The notes under the pieces: generated by a model
Database searches by the model: none
Told to the model about the DNA's origin: nothing
What the model saw: the letters and a program-made list of their open reading frames with translations, nothing else
Translations under genes and position numbers: made by a program
IMG/VR virus record: IMGVR_UViG_3300010430_000514
Span: 1 to 21,456 of that record
Direction: 5' to 3' (one strand)
DNA: 21,456 nt
DNA from: a virus
Shown: one piece after another, positions 1-6,826 of the stretch
Layout of the letters: each line of letters begins with the position of its first letter
How positions within the stretch are numbered: the first letter of the stretch is position 1

Positions 1-1118
1 CCAGTGGCGCTTAACAAGTTAAGACCGACTTGTTCAAAAGCCTTTGTATATAAGTTTTCGAGCTGTAGAAATAAATCTTGTGGGACTTGCATTAAGGTGC
101 TCATCTCAGGTCTAGTCCCAAGATATTTAATAATCCCACCAATTTCATTATTAATGTGAGAGCTTACAATTTTAGATCCAGCCTCAATAAAAACCTTTGG
201 AATAGATCCAAGGTGCATTGATAGTTGAATAGTTCGCAAAAGCTTATTTATTTCAATTTGAATACCAGTTAAAACTTCTGCAATGCCTCGACCCCAGAAA
301 CCGGCGATTCGGTCAGCATAATTAAAATGCTCGTATGGGAACCAAGTCTTATTCCATTCCTCATCAATTAGCGCTTTTTCCGAAATGCACATACAGTGCC
401 TTCCGCCCTTTCCGTCAAGGGTGCCAGATAGGTGATGGCTTTCCACAACTTTGATTAAATCGGCGGCATAAGCATCAACTAGAAGTTCTTCTTCGATTTC
501 AGATTTGGCATTATATATTTCATTTTGAAACTTAGGGTATAAATGCGCCATCTTGTCACGGCTTACATATTTAGTTCTGTGCCATTGCTGAGGGTTTCCA
601 TAAAAAGCCTCATCTTCATCCGTGACTAATTCCTGGGCGAAAACGTTCTCCACTTCAATTTGCTTTTTATAAGTATTGGGGAAAATATTAATTGATCCAG
701 TTCCAAAAATAGATCCCTCTAGAAATGCCTTTGGAGCTTTTTCGTAAATTTTTTGATTATAATAAACGCCGGATATATATTTTTCTAATTTTTTAGCTCG
801 TCTCTCTAGTCGATAATCACCACCACTTGTAAGAAATCTTGGCTTAACCTTATTCTTCGCAATCCTCGCCTGGGCAGTGTCGCAAGCTGACTGGATCACG
901 TTTAAGGTTAACTTCTCGACTGATCCCGTCCCGCTTAGTGGATCGTTTCGCATTCCTAAAATATTGGCGTTTCCATATAGGCGAAGGTGTCGCATATTTC
1001 CTTCGACGGTTGCGCCCTGTTTGTTTCTTAACATTCTTGCGTGGCCAAACACCTTTTCCGGCAATTCTTCCTTGCTTGCTTCCCACCAAAAATTCCCTTT
1101 TTTGTATGAACTTTGCAT
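1..1118 (-). CDS. Phage portal protein (C-terminal part off the window)
   Basis: The portal forms the dodecameric ring at one capsid vertex through which DNA is packaged and ejected. I translated this frame by hand from the ATG at 1116-1118, which has a GGAG ribosome-binding site overlapping the stop of the upstream gene. It stays open to the left edge, giving 372 residues without the C-terminus. Recognisable portal segments are NVIQSACDTAQARIAKNKVK followed by PRFLTSGGDYRLERRAKKLE (about residues 72-111), then GRGIAEVLTGIQIEINKL and GSKIVSSHINNEIGGIIKYL further on. These match portal proteins of tailed phages by family recall. It is the most downstream gene seen in the packaging operon, after the large terminase and an 82-aa protein, which is the usual order. 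The family is clear; which phage group it belongs to is not. Confidence 0.88.
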   Translation of the reverse strand, partial: MQSSYKKGNFWWEASKEELPEKVFGHARMLRNKQGATVEGNMRHLRLYGNANILGMRNDPLSGTGSVEKLTLNVIQSACDTAQARIAKNKVKPRFLTSGGDYRLERRAKKLEKYISGVYYNQKIYEKAPKAFLEGSIFGTGSINIFPNTYKKQIEVENVFAQELVTDEDEAFYGNPQQWHRTKYVSRDKMAHLYPKFQNEIYNAKSEIEEELLVDAYAADLIKVVESHHLSGTLDGKGGRHCMCISEKALIDEEWNKTWFPYEHFNYADRIAGFWGRGIAEVLTGIQIEINKLLRTIQLSMHLGSIPKVFIEAGSKIVSSHINNEIGGIIKYLGTRPEMSTLMQVPQDLFLQLENLYTKAFEQVGLNLLSAT

Positions 1119-1126
1119 TATTACTC

Positions 1127-1375
1127 CTACATATCAGACGAGTGAAACATTAATTTTTCTTCTTCTTTTTTACGAAACTCTTCTTTTTGTTCTTCAGTTA
1201 AATCCTGGAAAGAATCGACTGGCTCGTCAAATAGGTCTGGATTCAATCTTCCTTTAAATGCCATAGCAGTAAATTGCCCCTGCATTTCAAAATCCCCATC
1301 TTTAACGTGGAAAACAGATAAATTTAATTCCAATGCTTTCTGTGCCACGGCTTCCATTCTCTGTTGAGTTGTCAT
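1127..1375 (-). CDS. Hypothetical 82-aa protein between terminase and portal
   Basis: An 82-residue protein with no motif I recognise. The N-terminal half looks globular and the C-terminal third is a charged helix (LTEEQKEEFRKKEEEKL). Its ATG overlaps the terminase stop as ATGA (1372-1375), and an AAAGGAGA ribosome-binding site lies within the end of the terminase gene, so translation is probably coupled. Its stop is 8 nt before the portal start. Small proteins in this position are common in phage packaging operons and may be accessory head or connector proteins, but nothing here shows a function. Confidence 0.75.
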   Translation of the reverse strand: MTTQQRMEAVAQKALELNLSVFHVKDGDFEMQGQFTAMAFKGRLNPDLFDEPVDSFQDLTEEQKEEFRKKEEEKLMFHSSDM

Positions 1376-2838
1376 GCAGCCATTCTCCTTTGAATATCGA
1401 ATCGGTTTTTCATTGCTATTAGTCTCATAAAATTTTCTTCTTCAATTTGTTGCCGCATTTGCTCGGCTTCTTTTCGCTCTAACTCTTTCATAAATTGATC
1501 CGAGTTGGGATCGGTTCGTTGCTCTGGTGGATCATATAAATAATGCCTTAAAGCTCGCCATGCATAAAGAGTGGAATCTGAGGCGTGATTTTGACATCTG
1601 TCGTCCTCTTTCTGCTTATTTTCGTCCTTCCATATTAATGAGCTCCATTCCGTGATTAGCTCGCCACACTCAGGTTTTAACGCCTTTACATGACCAGTAA
1701 CAATATCATCCCTCAGAAGCCTTAAATATGTGGCTTTATCTGATTTTTCCGCTGACTCTAATGGAATTCTATGACGGTTTTTAATTTCTTCCACACCTTG
1801 TTTGTTCGCCCCATCTACAATAATTTTATTTATGCTATATTTTCGCTGAAGATTTCGTATTGTATTGGCAACATCTGTTAAATCCTGTTGAGACTCCTTG
1901 AATGATTGCATAATAATTGCAAAATCTTCATTAAACCTGTGCCCAACGATAGAATAACTACAATCGTCATTATATCCCAAGTCAACGCCTAAAACAGTGT
2001 TTTCCGGTTGCCAGCCAGCCAGGTTATCGAAATACATATCTTCGGGAAGTAGGATAATTTGCAAATCATCATCTGTAACCCATTGATTTAAATAGTGAGT
2101 TTTAAACCAACTGGCTTCTACGACTAGCGGATTCTGCTTGGTCATCTCATCAATTTCTTGAGCCCACTGCTTGGCCATAAATGGATTTTCATGGGCTGAC
2201 CATTTAAAAACCTTCCAGTCAGCGCCTCTTTCGACCCCATCAACTACTTTTTGGAAAAATGTATTTGGTATATTTTCACATGTGCCAAGAAGGGAAAGCC
2301 AGGTATTGGGGCGCAGGTCAATCAGTGCAGGGCCAATCATTTGATAGCAAAGCCTGGCCATGTTGATTGTGATCGATCCTGCCTCGTCTATTGAGACTTT
2401 ACGGATCTTTTGACCTAGAACCTTGCGCATTTCCCGCTCGCCGGAATCAACGCCAAATAAGCGGCATTTAGAGCCGTTAGGAGCTATCACAATTTTTTTA
2501 TCCAGGGTTTTTAACCCTAGCTCGTATTTATCGCTAAGCCCCTGCCAAATATCCCAGGTGATCTCCCTGACAGAATCCAGGGTTAGCCCCATATATAAAT
2601 TACGGCTCCCAGGAAATTCCGACATAATCTCAAGGTGGTCTATTACCTCTCCTTGAGACTTGCCGCTTCTCCTGGTGCAATTTATGGCCTTATATCGGTG
2701 CTGACGAGCATCTAAGACTTCATTTTGCTTGGTGAAGTGTGGGCATCTTAATTTTCCGAACCTATCCGACATATTATGTTTGTCTAATTGTCGGCGGTAA
2801 TATTCCTCTAAGATTGCCCTTTTATATTCCTCACCCAT
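1372..2838 (-). CDS. terL: Terminase large subunit (ATPase/nuclease)
   Basis: The motor of DNA packaging: it translocates phage DNA into the prohead through the portal and cuts concatemers. The 488 residues show both domains. The N-terminal ATPase has a terminase-type Walker A (CTRRSGKS, residues 54-61) and a Walker B followed by the catalytic acid (KVSIDEAG, 147-154). The C-terminal RNase-H-like nuclease shows three acidic positions: D286 in VLGVDLG, D342 in IIVDGANK and D421 in NHASD. Length is typical of the family. The start overlaps the upstream gene by 8 nt and has only a weak ribosome-binding site, so translation is probably coupled. The C-terminus is rich in Q, E and R. The gene sits between terS and the portal, as expected. 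Confidence 0.95.
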   Translation of the reverse strand: MGEEYKRAILEEYYRRQLDKHNMSDRFGKLRCPHFTKQNEVLDARQHRYKAINCTRRSGKSQGEVIDHLEIMSEFPGSRNLYMGLTLDSVREITWDIWQGLSDKYELGLKTLDKKIVIAPNGSKCRLFGVDSGEREMRKVLGQKIRKVSIDEAGSITINMARLCYQMIGPALIDLRPNTWLSLLGTCENIPNTFFQKVVDGVERGADWKVFKWSAHENPFMAKQWAQEIDEMTKQNPLVVEASWFKTHYLNQWVTDDDLQIILLPEDMYFDNLAGWQPENTVLGVDLGYNDDCSYSIVGHRFNEDFAIIMQSFKESQQDLTDVANTIRNLQRKYSINKIIVDGANKQGVEEIKNRHRIPLESAEKSDKATYLRLLRDDIVTGHVKALKPECGELITEWSSLIWKDENKQKEDDRCQNHASDSTLYAWRALRHYLYDPPEQRTDPNSDQFMKELERKEAEQMRQQIEEENFMRLIAMKNRFDIQRRMAA

Positions 2839-3385
2839 CCAGTCTTATTTTCTGATCGTTGGTTTTATCAACGTCCGGCTTATACGCCTTCATGTGTTTT
2901 ACGTTTGAAAGACCATGATAATAATCATAGGCCCAATGTGGTTCAGAAAGACGAATCATGCCAATGACTGGGAAAAATTCTATTTTAAGATCATTTAAAA
3001 CTAGAGATTCCCGACTAATGGTGTTCACGCTTCTAGAGTGAATTTGAATAGCTTCGTTAAACATTACTTCATCTAGCAAAATACATTTATGTTTGATTTC
3101 TGGGCTTTTCGCTGGCTCTCGCAGTCCACCCTTGTATCGTCCACCATGGGCACCAACTTTTGCCACGCCTTGCTTTGGCATTAGCTTCATTGCGTCCGTG
3201 GCTTCTTCCCCGACCATTCCGCCAACTTTTGGGTTTGGAGCTTCTTCGTTATTGCCTAGCTTTTCTTTCAAGGCTTTCATTCTTTGGTCTTTTTCCTGTT
3301 GAAGCCGTTGCTGTTCTGCTACGTCGTCAATCTGCACAATTCCTTTTGGCTTGGCATTGCCAGGTGTTCTTTGTGTTGTTTGCAT
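2831..3385 (-). CDS. Hypothetical 184-aa protein in the packaging operon
   Basis: Not recognised. The first 75 or so residues are low-complexity and charged, with a predicted helix rich in Q, K and E (QQRLQQEKDQRMKALKEK). A Gly-rich stretch (about 73-89) follows, then a mixed alpha/beta region (about 95-184) that looks folded. The start has an AGGAGA ribosome-binding site 5 nt upstream. The gene overlaps terL by 8 nt and follows the GNAT-like gene by 8 nt. Its place between the terminase subunits suggests packaging or virion assembly, but that rests on position only. Confidence 0.72.
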   Translation of the reverse strand: MQTTQRTPGNAKPKGIVQIDDVAEQQRLQQEKDQRMKALKEKLGNNEEAPNPKVGGMVGEEATDAMKLMPKQGVAKVGAHGGRYKGGLREPAKSPEIKHKCILLDEVMFNEAIQIHSRSVNTISRESLVLNDLKIEFFPVIGMIRLSEPHWAYDYYHGLSNVKHMKAYKPDVDKTNDQKIRLDG

Positions 3386-3393
3386 GGTTTCTC

Positions 3394-3861
3394 CTAGAAA
3401 TCTGCTGTTAAAAATATATACGGGTTAAAAAATACGTTTTCATAATCTGATAACACTGCCATTAACTGATTAAGGCTTTTCTTTTTGCAGTAATGGGTGG
3501 TGACAATAATTTTCTTGCCTTGGTTGCGCTCTCTCATTTCATCAATCAAGGAACCAGCAACGCCACTGTCTCTAAATATATTTTTTGTGTAAATCCAGTG
3601 TAATATATCCGGTCTTGTTTCATCATCTGGAAATATTTGAAAGACTGCATACCCCAGGATCAAGGTTGGAACCTCTGGGTCAACCGCAAGGATACATTGG
3701 CAATTGTTTAAGCAGCTTAAAATTAAATTATTATGGTTTGAAAAGTAGACTTTATCGCCTATGAATTCAGCAAATTTAGAATGCCTATAATGGTTTAGCC
3801 AGGTAGAGGTGACAAACTCAATGTCATCTGTTTGCATTTTTCTAATGATCCATTTCTTCAT
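3394..3861 (-). CDS. GNAT-like N-acetyltransferase
   Basis: A 155-residue protein with the outline of the GNAT fold. An N-terminal strand and helix (KMQTDDIEFVTSTWLNHY) resemble the usual 'I-R-x-A-x-x-x-D' opening. The middle strand pair ILAVDPEVPTLILGYAVFQI is typical of motif D/A geometry. LHWIYTKNIFRDSGVAGSLI (about 87-106) corresponds to motif A, where the acetyl-CoA pyrophosphate loop (R/Q-x-x-G-x-G/A) normally lies; here it reads RDSGVAG. GNAT enzymes move an acetyl group from acetyl-CoA to an amine; the acceptor here is unknown. The start overlaps terS by 20 nt, with a GAGGAAG ribosome-binding site. A non-catalytic role is also possible. Confidence 0.7.
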   Translation of the reverse strand: MKKWIIRKMQTDDIEFVTSTWLNHYRHSKFAEFIGDKVYFSNHNNLILSCLNNCQCILAVDPEVPTLILGYAVFQIFPDDETRPDILHWIYTKNIFRDSGVAGSLIDEMRERNQGKKIIVTTHYCKKKSLNQLMAVLSDYENVFFNPYIFLTADF

Positions 3862-4390
3862 TCGCTTCCTCTAGTAAGAATTTTTTTGCTTCCGCTTCCA
3901 GATCTTGGTCACTCATTTTTTCAATCTTGCCGACTTCAATTGTCTTGGTGTCTTTCCAATCTTTCCCACGCTTATTTTTCAGCCAGAATCTTCCGGCGTT
4001 TACGTTAGGGGGGTGGTATCTCTCATATTCAACAATTTGAATTTCTTCTTGGAATTTATCAACCTTCACCACCATTGGCTTTTGCTCAACTTCATGAAAT
4101 CCCAATGCGCTCTTATATACAGCTGCTTCCACTCGGTCGGTCGCCGCCTGCTTCCAAACTCTAATCTCTTCCCGAAGTTCATCATGCGCCATTACGAAAC
4201 GCTTCAATGAAGTCTGGTGAATTTCCAGCTCTTTGGCAATCTCCCTATCGGTGAATCCCTGCTTGTACATGAATCTGATTAACTTTAGGTCGTGCGGAGT
4301 GACTTTGAAAGGTTTGCCCCTTCCACCTTTTATAAATTTCGGTTCACCCTGCCACTTTTCGACAAAATTTGTCGGCGTTTCTTCACTCAT
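3842..4390 (-). CDS. terS: Terminase small subunit
   Basis: The small terminase recognises phage DNA and loads the large subunit. The 182-residue protein has a helix-turn-helix near the N-terminus (KLIRFMYKQGFTDREIAKEL then EIHQTSLKRF, about residues 36-65), the usual DNA-binding part of this family. A helical region (ELREEIRVWKQAATDRVEAA) follows, likely for oligomerisation, then a beta-containing part ending in FWLKNKRGKDW, a pattern common in terminase small subunits. The acidic C-terminus is the usual contact with TerL. It is two genes upstream of terL. The ribosome-binding site is a weak GGGCAGG. The identification rests on the fold pattern, the FWLKNK motif and position. Confidence 0.85.
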   Translation of the reverse strand: MSEETPTNFVEKWQGEPKFIKGGRGKPFKVTPHDLKLIRFMYKQGFTDREIAKELEIHQTSLKRFVMAHDELREEIRVWKQAATDRVEAAVYKSALGFHEVEQKPMVVKVDKFQEEIQIVEYERYHPPNVNAGRFWLKNKRGKDWKDTKTIEVGKIEKMSDQDLEAEAKKFLLEEANEEMDH

Positions 4391-4419
4391 CGCCTGCCCA
4401 TCTTCACTAATTGGTTAGA

Positions 4420-4764
4420 CTATTTTTTTCTACTTTTTAACATTTTATATGATTTCAAAGCTTCTTGTAGAGCTTTTCTATTCTCAGGTGTTTTGTCCTG
4501 CTCAAATTTACGCTTAAAAAATTTCAATGTTTTCCTGCGCCGCTGTTCTTGTGACATATCTTGGGGAAATTCCGGTTTATCTACCATGCTTGGACGCATG
4601 GCCGGAGTCATTGGCTCTCGCTTGGGCTCTGATTTTGGTCCCTTAATTGCGAAATCTGATTCAAATTTTTCCTCTTTCATCTTCTTTTTTAGGGCATCAC
4701 TAACCATTTTTCGGTTTTTCTTCCTTTTCATGGAGTTGTCATAACCTGAAACTGTGGTGGGCAT
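4420..4764 (-). CDS. Hypothetical basic 114-aa protein, first gene of the packaging operon
   Basis: Very Lys/Arg-rich, with runs such as MKRKKNRKMVSDALKKKMKE near the start and a basic helical C-terminus (KTLKFFKRKFEQDKTPENRK) that ends in KSRKK. The centre is Pro- and Met-rich and probably disordered. No known domain is recognised. An AAGGA ribosome-binding site lies 8 nt before the ATG. It is the first gene of the leftward packaging operon and diverges from the endolysin gene. The composition suggests binding to nucleic acid or to an acidic scaffold, but this is a guess from charge. Confidence 0.7.
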   Translation of the reverse strand: MPTTVSGYDNSMKRKKNRKMVSDALKKKMKEEKFESDFAIKGPKSEPKREPMTPAMRPSMVDKPEFPQDMSQEQRRRKTLKFFKRKFEQDKTPENRKALQEALKSYKMLKSRKK

Positions 4765-4871
4765 ATTTGAATCCTTGGCGATTTTTTTGCATATTAGCTA
4801 TTTAATCTTCGCTTATTTCTATGAATTTTTCAACGTGTTCAAATTATCAACTAGTTACACAGTGCAATAGT

Positions 4872-4901
4872 TTGCCCCCATTTGGCTTTTGCGTTTATAA
4901 T
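4872..4901 (+). promoter_or_regulatory. Sigma70-like promoter of the lysis cassette
   Basis: TTGCCC at 4872-4877 and a perfect TATAAT at 4896-4901 are separated by 18 nt. Transcription would start at about 4907-4908, on or just before the first base of the endolysin ATG at 4908-4910. No Shine-Dalgarno sequence is seen there. The upstream position fits a divergent intergenic region between the packaging and lysis operons. Confidence 0.5.
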
Positions 4902-4907
4902 CCCATC

Positions 4908-5285
4908 ATGCCTGCCGAACTAAAAGATGGAGTAAAAGCCGAGGAAATTTTGAGCCTTCACCCTTTTATGTATCCCATCATTGGATTTTTTATTGGTTAT
5001 TGTGATGCTCACAAGCTTCCTTGCGTTTTTACGAGCATTACAGGTCATGCCCTTGGAAGGATTAGCAAAACCCACTCAGAAGGCCGTGGGGTAGACGCTA
5101 GGTCTAGGGGGTGGTCAGATTTTCACAAGCAACGAATAGTTCATTTAATAAATAAGAAATTCAAAGGCACCGCCGCTAGATCCAAAAGCGACGGGAAAGC
5201 CCGCGCTATAATCTTACATTCAGTAAAAGGGGGAGCTGAGCATTTCCACATGCAATGCCGCCCTGGTAAGCTTCAAAATATTTAA
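4908..5285 (+). CDS. Endolysin-like peptidase, M15 family
   Basis: A putative peptidoglycan peptidase that would cleave peptide cross-links in the cell wall at lysis. With the start at 4908 it has 125 residues. The zinc-site pattern of M15 D,D/L,D-peptidases is visible: ISKTHSEGRGVDAR gives H56 and D63 (the S-x-H-x-x-G-x-x-x-D motif), and GGAEHFHMQ gives the downstream H-x-H at 112-114. The conserved Ser-Asp-Gly segment (SKSDGKARAI) precedes it, as in phage M15-like proteins. The frame is open from 4821, but the extra 29 residues are unlike the family and neither start has a ribosome-binding site. I chose 4908 because family proteins begin near this LHPF region and the promoter fits. It heads the lysis cassette. 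Confidence 0.8.
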   Translation: MPAELKDGVKAEEILSLHPFMYPIIGFFIGYCDAHKLPCVFTSITGHALGRISKTHSEGRGVDARSRGWSDFHKQRIVHLINKKFKGTAARSKSDGKARAIILHSVKGGAEHFHMQCRPGKLQNI

Positions 5286-5303
5286 CATTCCAAGGGAGGA
5301 ATT

Positions 5304-5591
5304 ATGCCAGAAGAAAGTGAGAAACTAGGCCTAAAGGAAACATTAGAAGTTGTTAGCGCTGTCCAGACATTGGCGGTAGATGTGATTAACGCTTCAAAGG
5401 ATGGACTGGACGTTAATGACGTTGCGGTACTATTAAAAAATGTTGAGCCATTAAAAGAGGCGGTTGTTGGCGCTGACGTAGCTGTCAAAGAATTAAAAGA
5501 TCTTGACTGGCTTGAAGTGCAGCAACTAGTAAGTTCGTGCGTTGGTCTTGGCTTTGCTGTCGTTGAGGCGCTCAAAGCAAAAAAGGCTTAG
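5304..5591 (+). CDS. Hypothetical 95-aa phage protein in the lysis cassette
   Basis: Strong GGGAGG ribosome-binding site before the ATG. The protein is helical and rich in Val, Leu and Ala, with regularly spaced hydrophobics (LEVVSAVQTLAVDVINASKD, VEPLKEAVVGADVAVKELKD), and ends in a possible hydrophobic helix (VQQLVSSCVGLGFAVVEALK) followed by KKA. I know similar small helical proteins beside phage lysis genes but cannot name a function. The last helix could be membrane-associated, so a holin-related role is conceivable, but its hydrophobicity is broken by charged residues elsewhere. Confidence 0.75.
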   Translation: MPEESEKLGLKETLEVVSAVQTLAVDVINASKDGLDVNDVAVLLKNVEPLKEAVVGADVAVKELKDLDWLEVQQLVSSCVGLGFAVVEALKAKKA

Positions 5592-5594
5592 GCC

Positions 5595-5768
5595 GTGTGG
5601 GGAAGGGTATGGAATATCCTCCGTATCCTATCCCTATTACCCGCGGCGTTTACTGGCCTGAAATATCTACTGAATCAATTTAAAAAAGGTTTTAATTATG
5701 TCATTACCCGTTGGGATTCCCATAGAAACAATCGCAATGATAGTTCTGGAGGGGATGAAAATATTTAG
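5595..5768 (+). CDS. Small membrane-protein ORF (57 aa, GTG start), lysis cassette
   Basis: Found by hand; it starts with GTG 3 nt after the upstream stop, with AGG (AAGGCTTAGG) just before it. The 57 residues begin MWGRVWNILRILSLLPAAFT, then GLKYLLNQFKKGFNYVITRW, and end in a polar tail (DSHRNNRNDSSGGDENI). One probable transmembrane or amphipathic helix (about 7-27) is followed by a basic and then acidic tail. It overlaps the next ORF by 71 nt in another frame. A small single-helix protein between an endolysin and a spanin pair could be a holin or pinholin-like protein, but there is no family match. Confidence 0.55.
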   Translation: MWGRVWNILRILSLLPAAFTGLKYLLNQFKKGFNYVITRWDSHRNNRNDSSGGDENI

Positions 5769-5964
5769 AGATGAAAGAAAGCATAAATTGCATAAGAAAT
5801 ACAAAAAAACTTTAGAGAGGCTACAAGATGCTCAAAATAAAATTTATCCGCATTATTCTGATGATGACCTTACTCTTGCCAATGATGAGTTGCGCCAGTT
5901 CTTACAAGTTTATGGGCGTGAGCTTAGAGCGGAAAAGCTGGAGACATTGCAGCAGAGAGCGTGA
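5698..5964 (+). CDS. Possible inner-membrane spanin-like protein (Rz position)
   Basis: An 88-residue protein with AAAGG 9 nt before the ATG. The first 21 residues are moderately hydrophobic (LPVGIPIETIAMIVLEGMKI), followed by a long charged helix (RDERKHKLHKKYKKTLERLQ and on to about residue 47), then DDDLTLANDELRQFLQVYGR to the end. Short N-terminal hydrophobic part, long helix and overlap with a lipoprotein gene starting inside it in the +1 frame is the arrangement of lambda Rz/Rz1. However, the N-terminal helix is weak for a membrane anchor (it contains Glu twice), so the spanin role is inferred from context. Confidence 0.6.
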   Translation: MSLPVGIPIETIAMIVLEGMKIFRDERKHKLHKKYKKTLERLQDAQNKIYPHYSDDDLTLANDELRQFLQVYGRELRAEKLETLQQRA

Positions 5965-6124
5965 TGGAGAAGAATTGCATCGCAAAGGCTGGTGTAATTC
6001 AGAAACTTGGTGCAAGAAAAAAGCTATTTTCTGGAAAACTTGCAAGGTTAAAATAAATTTTTGTAAGTATGGGGATCTAGAATGCTTTGAGAGATTCAAG
6101 CTATTCCCCAAAGTAATGAAATAA
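5828..6124 (+). CDS. Rz1-like outer-membrane lipoprotein (o-spanin candidate)
   Basis: A 98-residue protein whose N-terminus is a lipoprotein signal: positive start MLKIKFIR, hydrophobic IILMMTLLLP and lipobox MMSC with C22 as the lipidated residue. The mature part has six more cysteines (in HC, WC, WC, TC, FC and EC contexts), which could form three disulphides in the periplasm. It starts inside the preceding ORF in the +1 frame (137-nt overlap), as Rz1 does in Rz. An AGAGG ribosome-binding site lies 8 nt upstream. O-spanins fuse the outer membrane with the inner membrane at the last step of lysis. It is longer and more Cys-rich than classical Rz1, and lacks the Pro-rich segment of lambda Rz1. 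Confidence 0.65.
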   Translation: MLKIKFIRIILMMTLLLPMMSCASSYKFMGVSLERKSWRHCSRERDGEELHRKGWCNSETWCKKKAIFWKTCKVKINFCKYGDLECFERFKLFPKVMK

Positions 6125-6141
6125 CCCCTCTTTCGAGGGGT
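6124..6141. terminator. Hairpin terminator between convergent units
   Basis: ACCCCTC (6124-6130), loop TTTC, GAGGGGT (6135-6141): a perfect 7-bp stem just after the lipoprotein stop and just after the stop of the facing minus-strand gene at 6148. The T-tracts on both sides are short (ATTATT on each strand), so it probably acts in both directions but less strongly than the terminators at 17111 and 17216. Confidence 0.7.
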
Positions 6142-6147
6142 ATTATT

Positions 6148-6489
6148 CTACATAGGACTTGCGTCTTCAACTGGTTCAGTTTCATCTTCGGAAGAATCTT
6201 CGCTAGATTCCTCTGTTGAATCATCTTCAGCAACATCTTCGCCCATAACTTCAGCAGCTCCTTCGGTTAATGCAACCGAAAGAAAATCAACTTCTTCCTG
6301 AGTACATCCCTGTGGAAACTCTTCTGTTTTTAGCCTAAGAGTCACGCTTTTTCTTCGGTGGTTTAGCACTACCGCTTTTTCGTCGTGAAGCTCTAGGAAT
6401 TCTTTTTTGGGAAGCTCCGCTTTTAGGTGTAAAATTTTGTGGTTTCCTAGGTGGGTCAGTTCTCTAAGTCGTTCAAACTCTCTTGACAT
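6148..6489 (-). CDS. Hypothetical 113-aa protein with acidic tail
   Basis: Not recognised. The first 75 or so residues look folded (FERLRELTHLGNHKILHLKA, HRRKSVTLRLKTEEF). The last 35 are strongly acidic and Ser-rich (EDDSTEESSEDSSEDETEP), probably disordered. A good GGAGG ribosome-binding site precedes the ATG. It overlaps the upstream gene by 34 nt. Acidic tails occur on phage DNA mimics and chaperone-like proteins, but no such role can be shown here. Confidence 0.7.
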   Translation of the reverse strand: MSREFERLRELTHLGNHKILHLKAELPKKEFLELHDEKAVVLNHRRKSVTLRLKTEEFPQGCTQEEVDFLSVALTEGAAEVMGEDVAEDDSTEESSEDSSEDETEPVEDASPM

Positions 6490-6761
6490 ACGTCCTCCAA
6501 ATCTGGTGTTTCGAAGTGTTCATTTAGCCAGAAACGCGCTTCGCCGACTTTTGTCTCAAGCTTAGCTATTTCGGGGAACTCTTCGGCTGGGAATTCTTTA
6601 CAAAATTCTTCTACAATTAGAAGGAGATCGTCAAGGTATTCCCCAGTTTCATCAGCCTGGATATATTTTTTCAAGTTCTGGATTCGATTTAAGATAGGGT
6701 CGCCGTGATATGGAAAACTCAAAAGCTTCATCCTATAATTATGAAGCACAATCATATCCAT
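6456..6761 (-). CDS. Hypothetical 101-aa helical protein
   Basis: Not recognised. Mostly helical and acidic (ILNRIQNLKKYIQADETGEY, LDDLLLIVEEFCKEFPAEEF, AKLETKVGEARFWLNEHF). Two starts are possible: ATG at 6761, with no ribosome-binding site, or an internal ATG ten codons later at 6731, preceded by TATAGG. The region with plus-strand gene 6827 upstream is a divergent intergenic space of about 65 nt. No membrane segment or catalytic motif is visible. Confidence 0.65.
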   Translation of the reverse strand: MDMIVLHNYRMKLLSFPYHGDPILNRIQNLKKYIQADETGEYLDDLLLIVEEFCKEFPAEEFPEIAKLETKVGEARFWLNEHFETPDLEDVCQESLNDLEN

Positions 6762-6826
6762 TCAACCGACTTTTTTAGTTTAACTGCATTATTTTGAGAT
6801 TCTAGATATTTGTGAGACGATTAGGC

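Noticed and set aside
850-1257. Open frames of 60-126 codons on both strands over the portal gene
   Set aside because: The portal frame, translated by hand from 1118 to 1, shows clear family motifs; the other frames are its shadows and have no ribosome-binding sites.
5282-5575. Minus-strand frame of 97 codons over the 95-aa lysis-cassette gene
   Set aside because: Low-complexity Ser/Thr-rich translation without a ribosome-binding site; the plus-strand gene has a strong one and fits the cassette.
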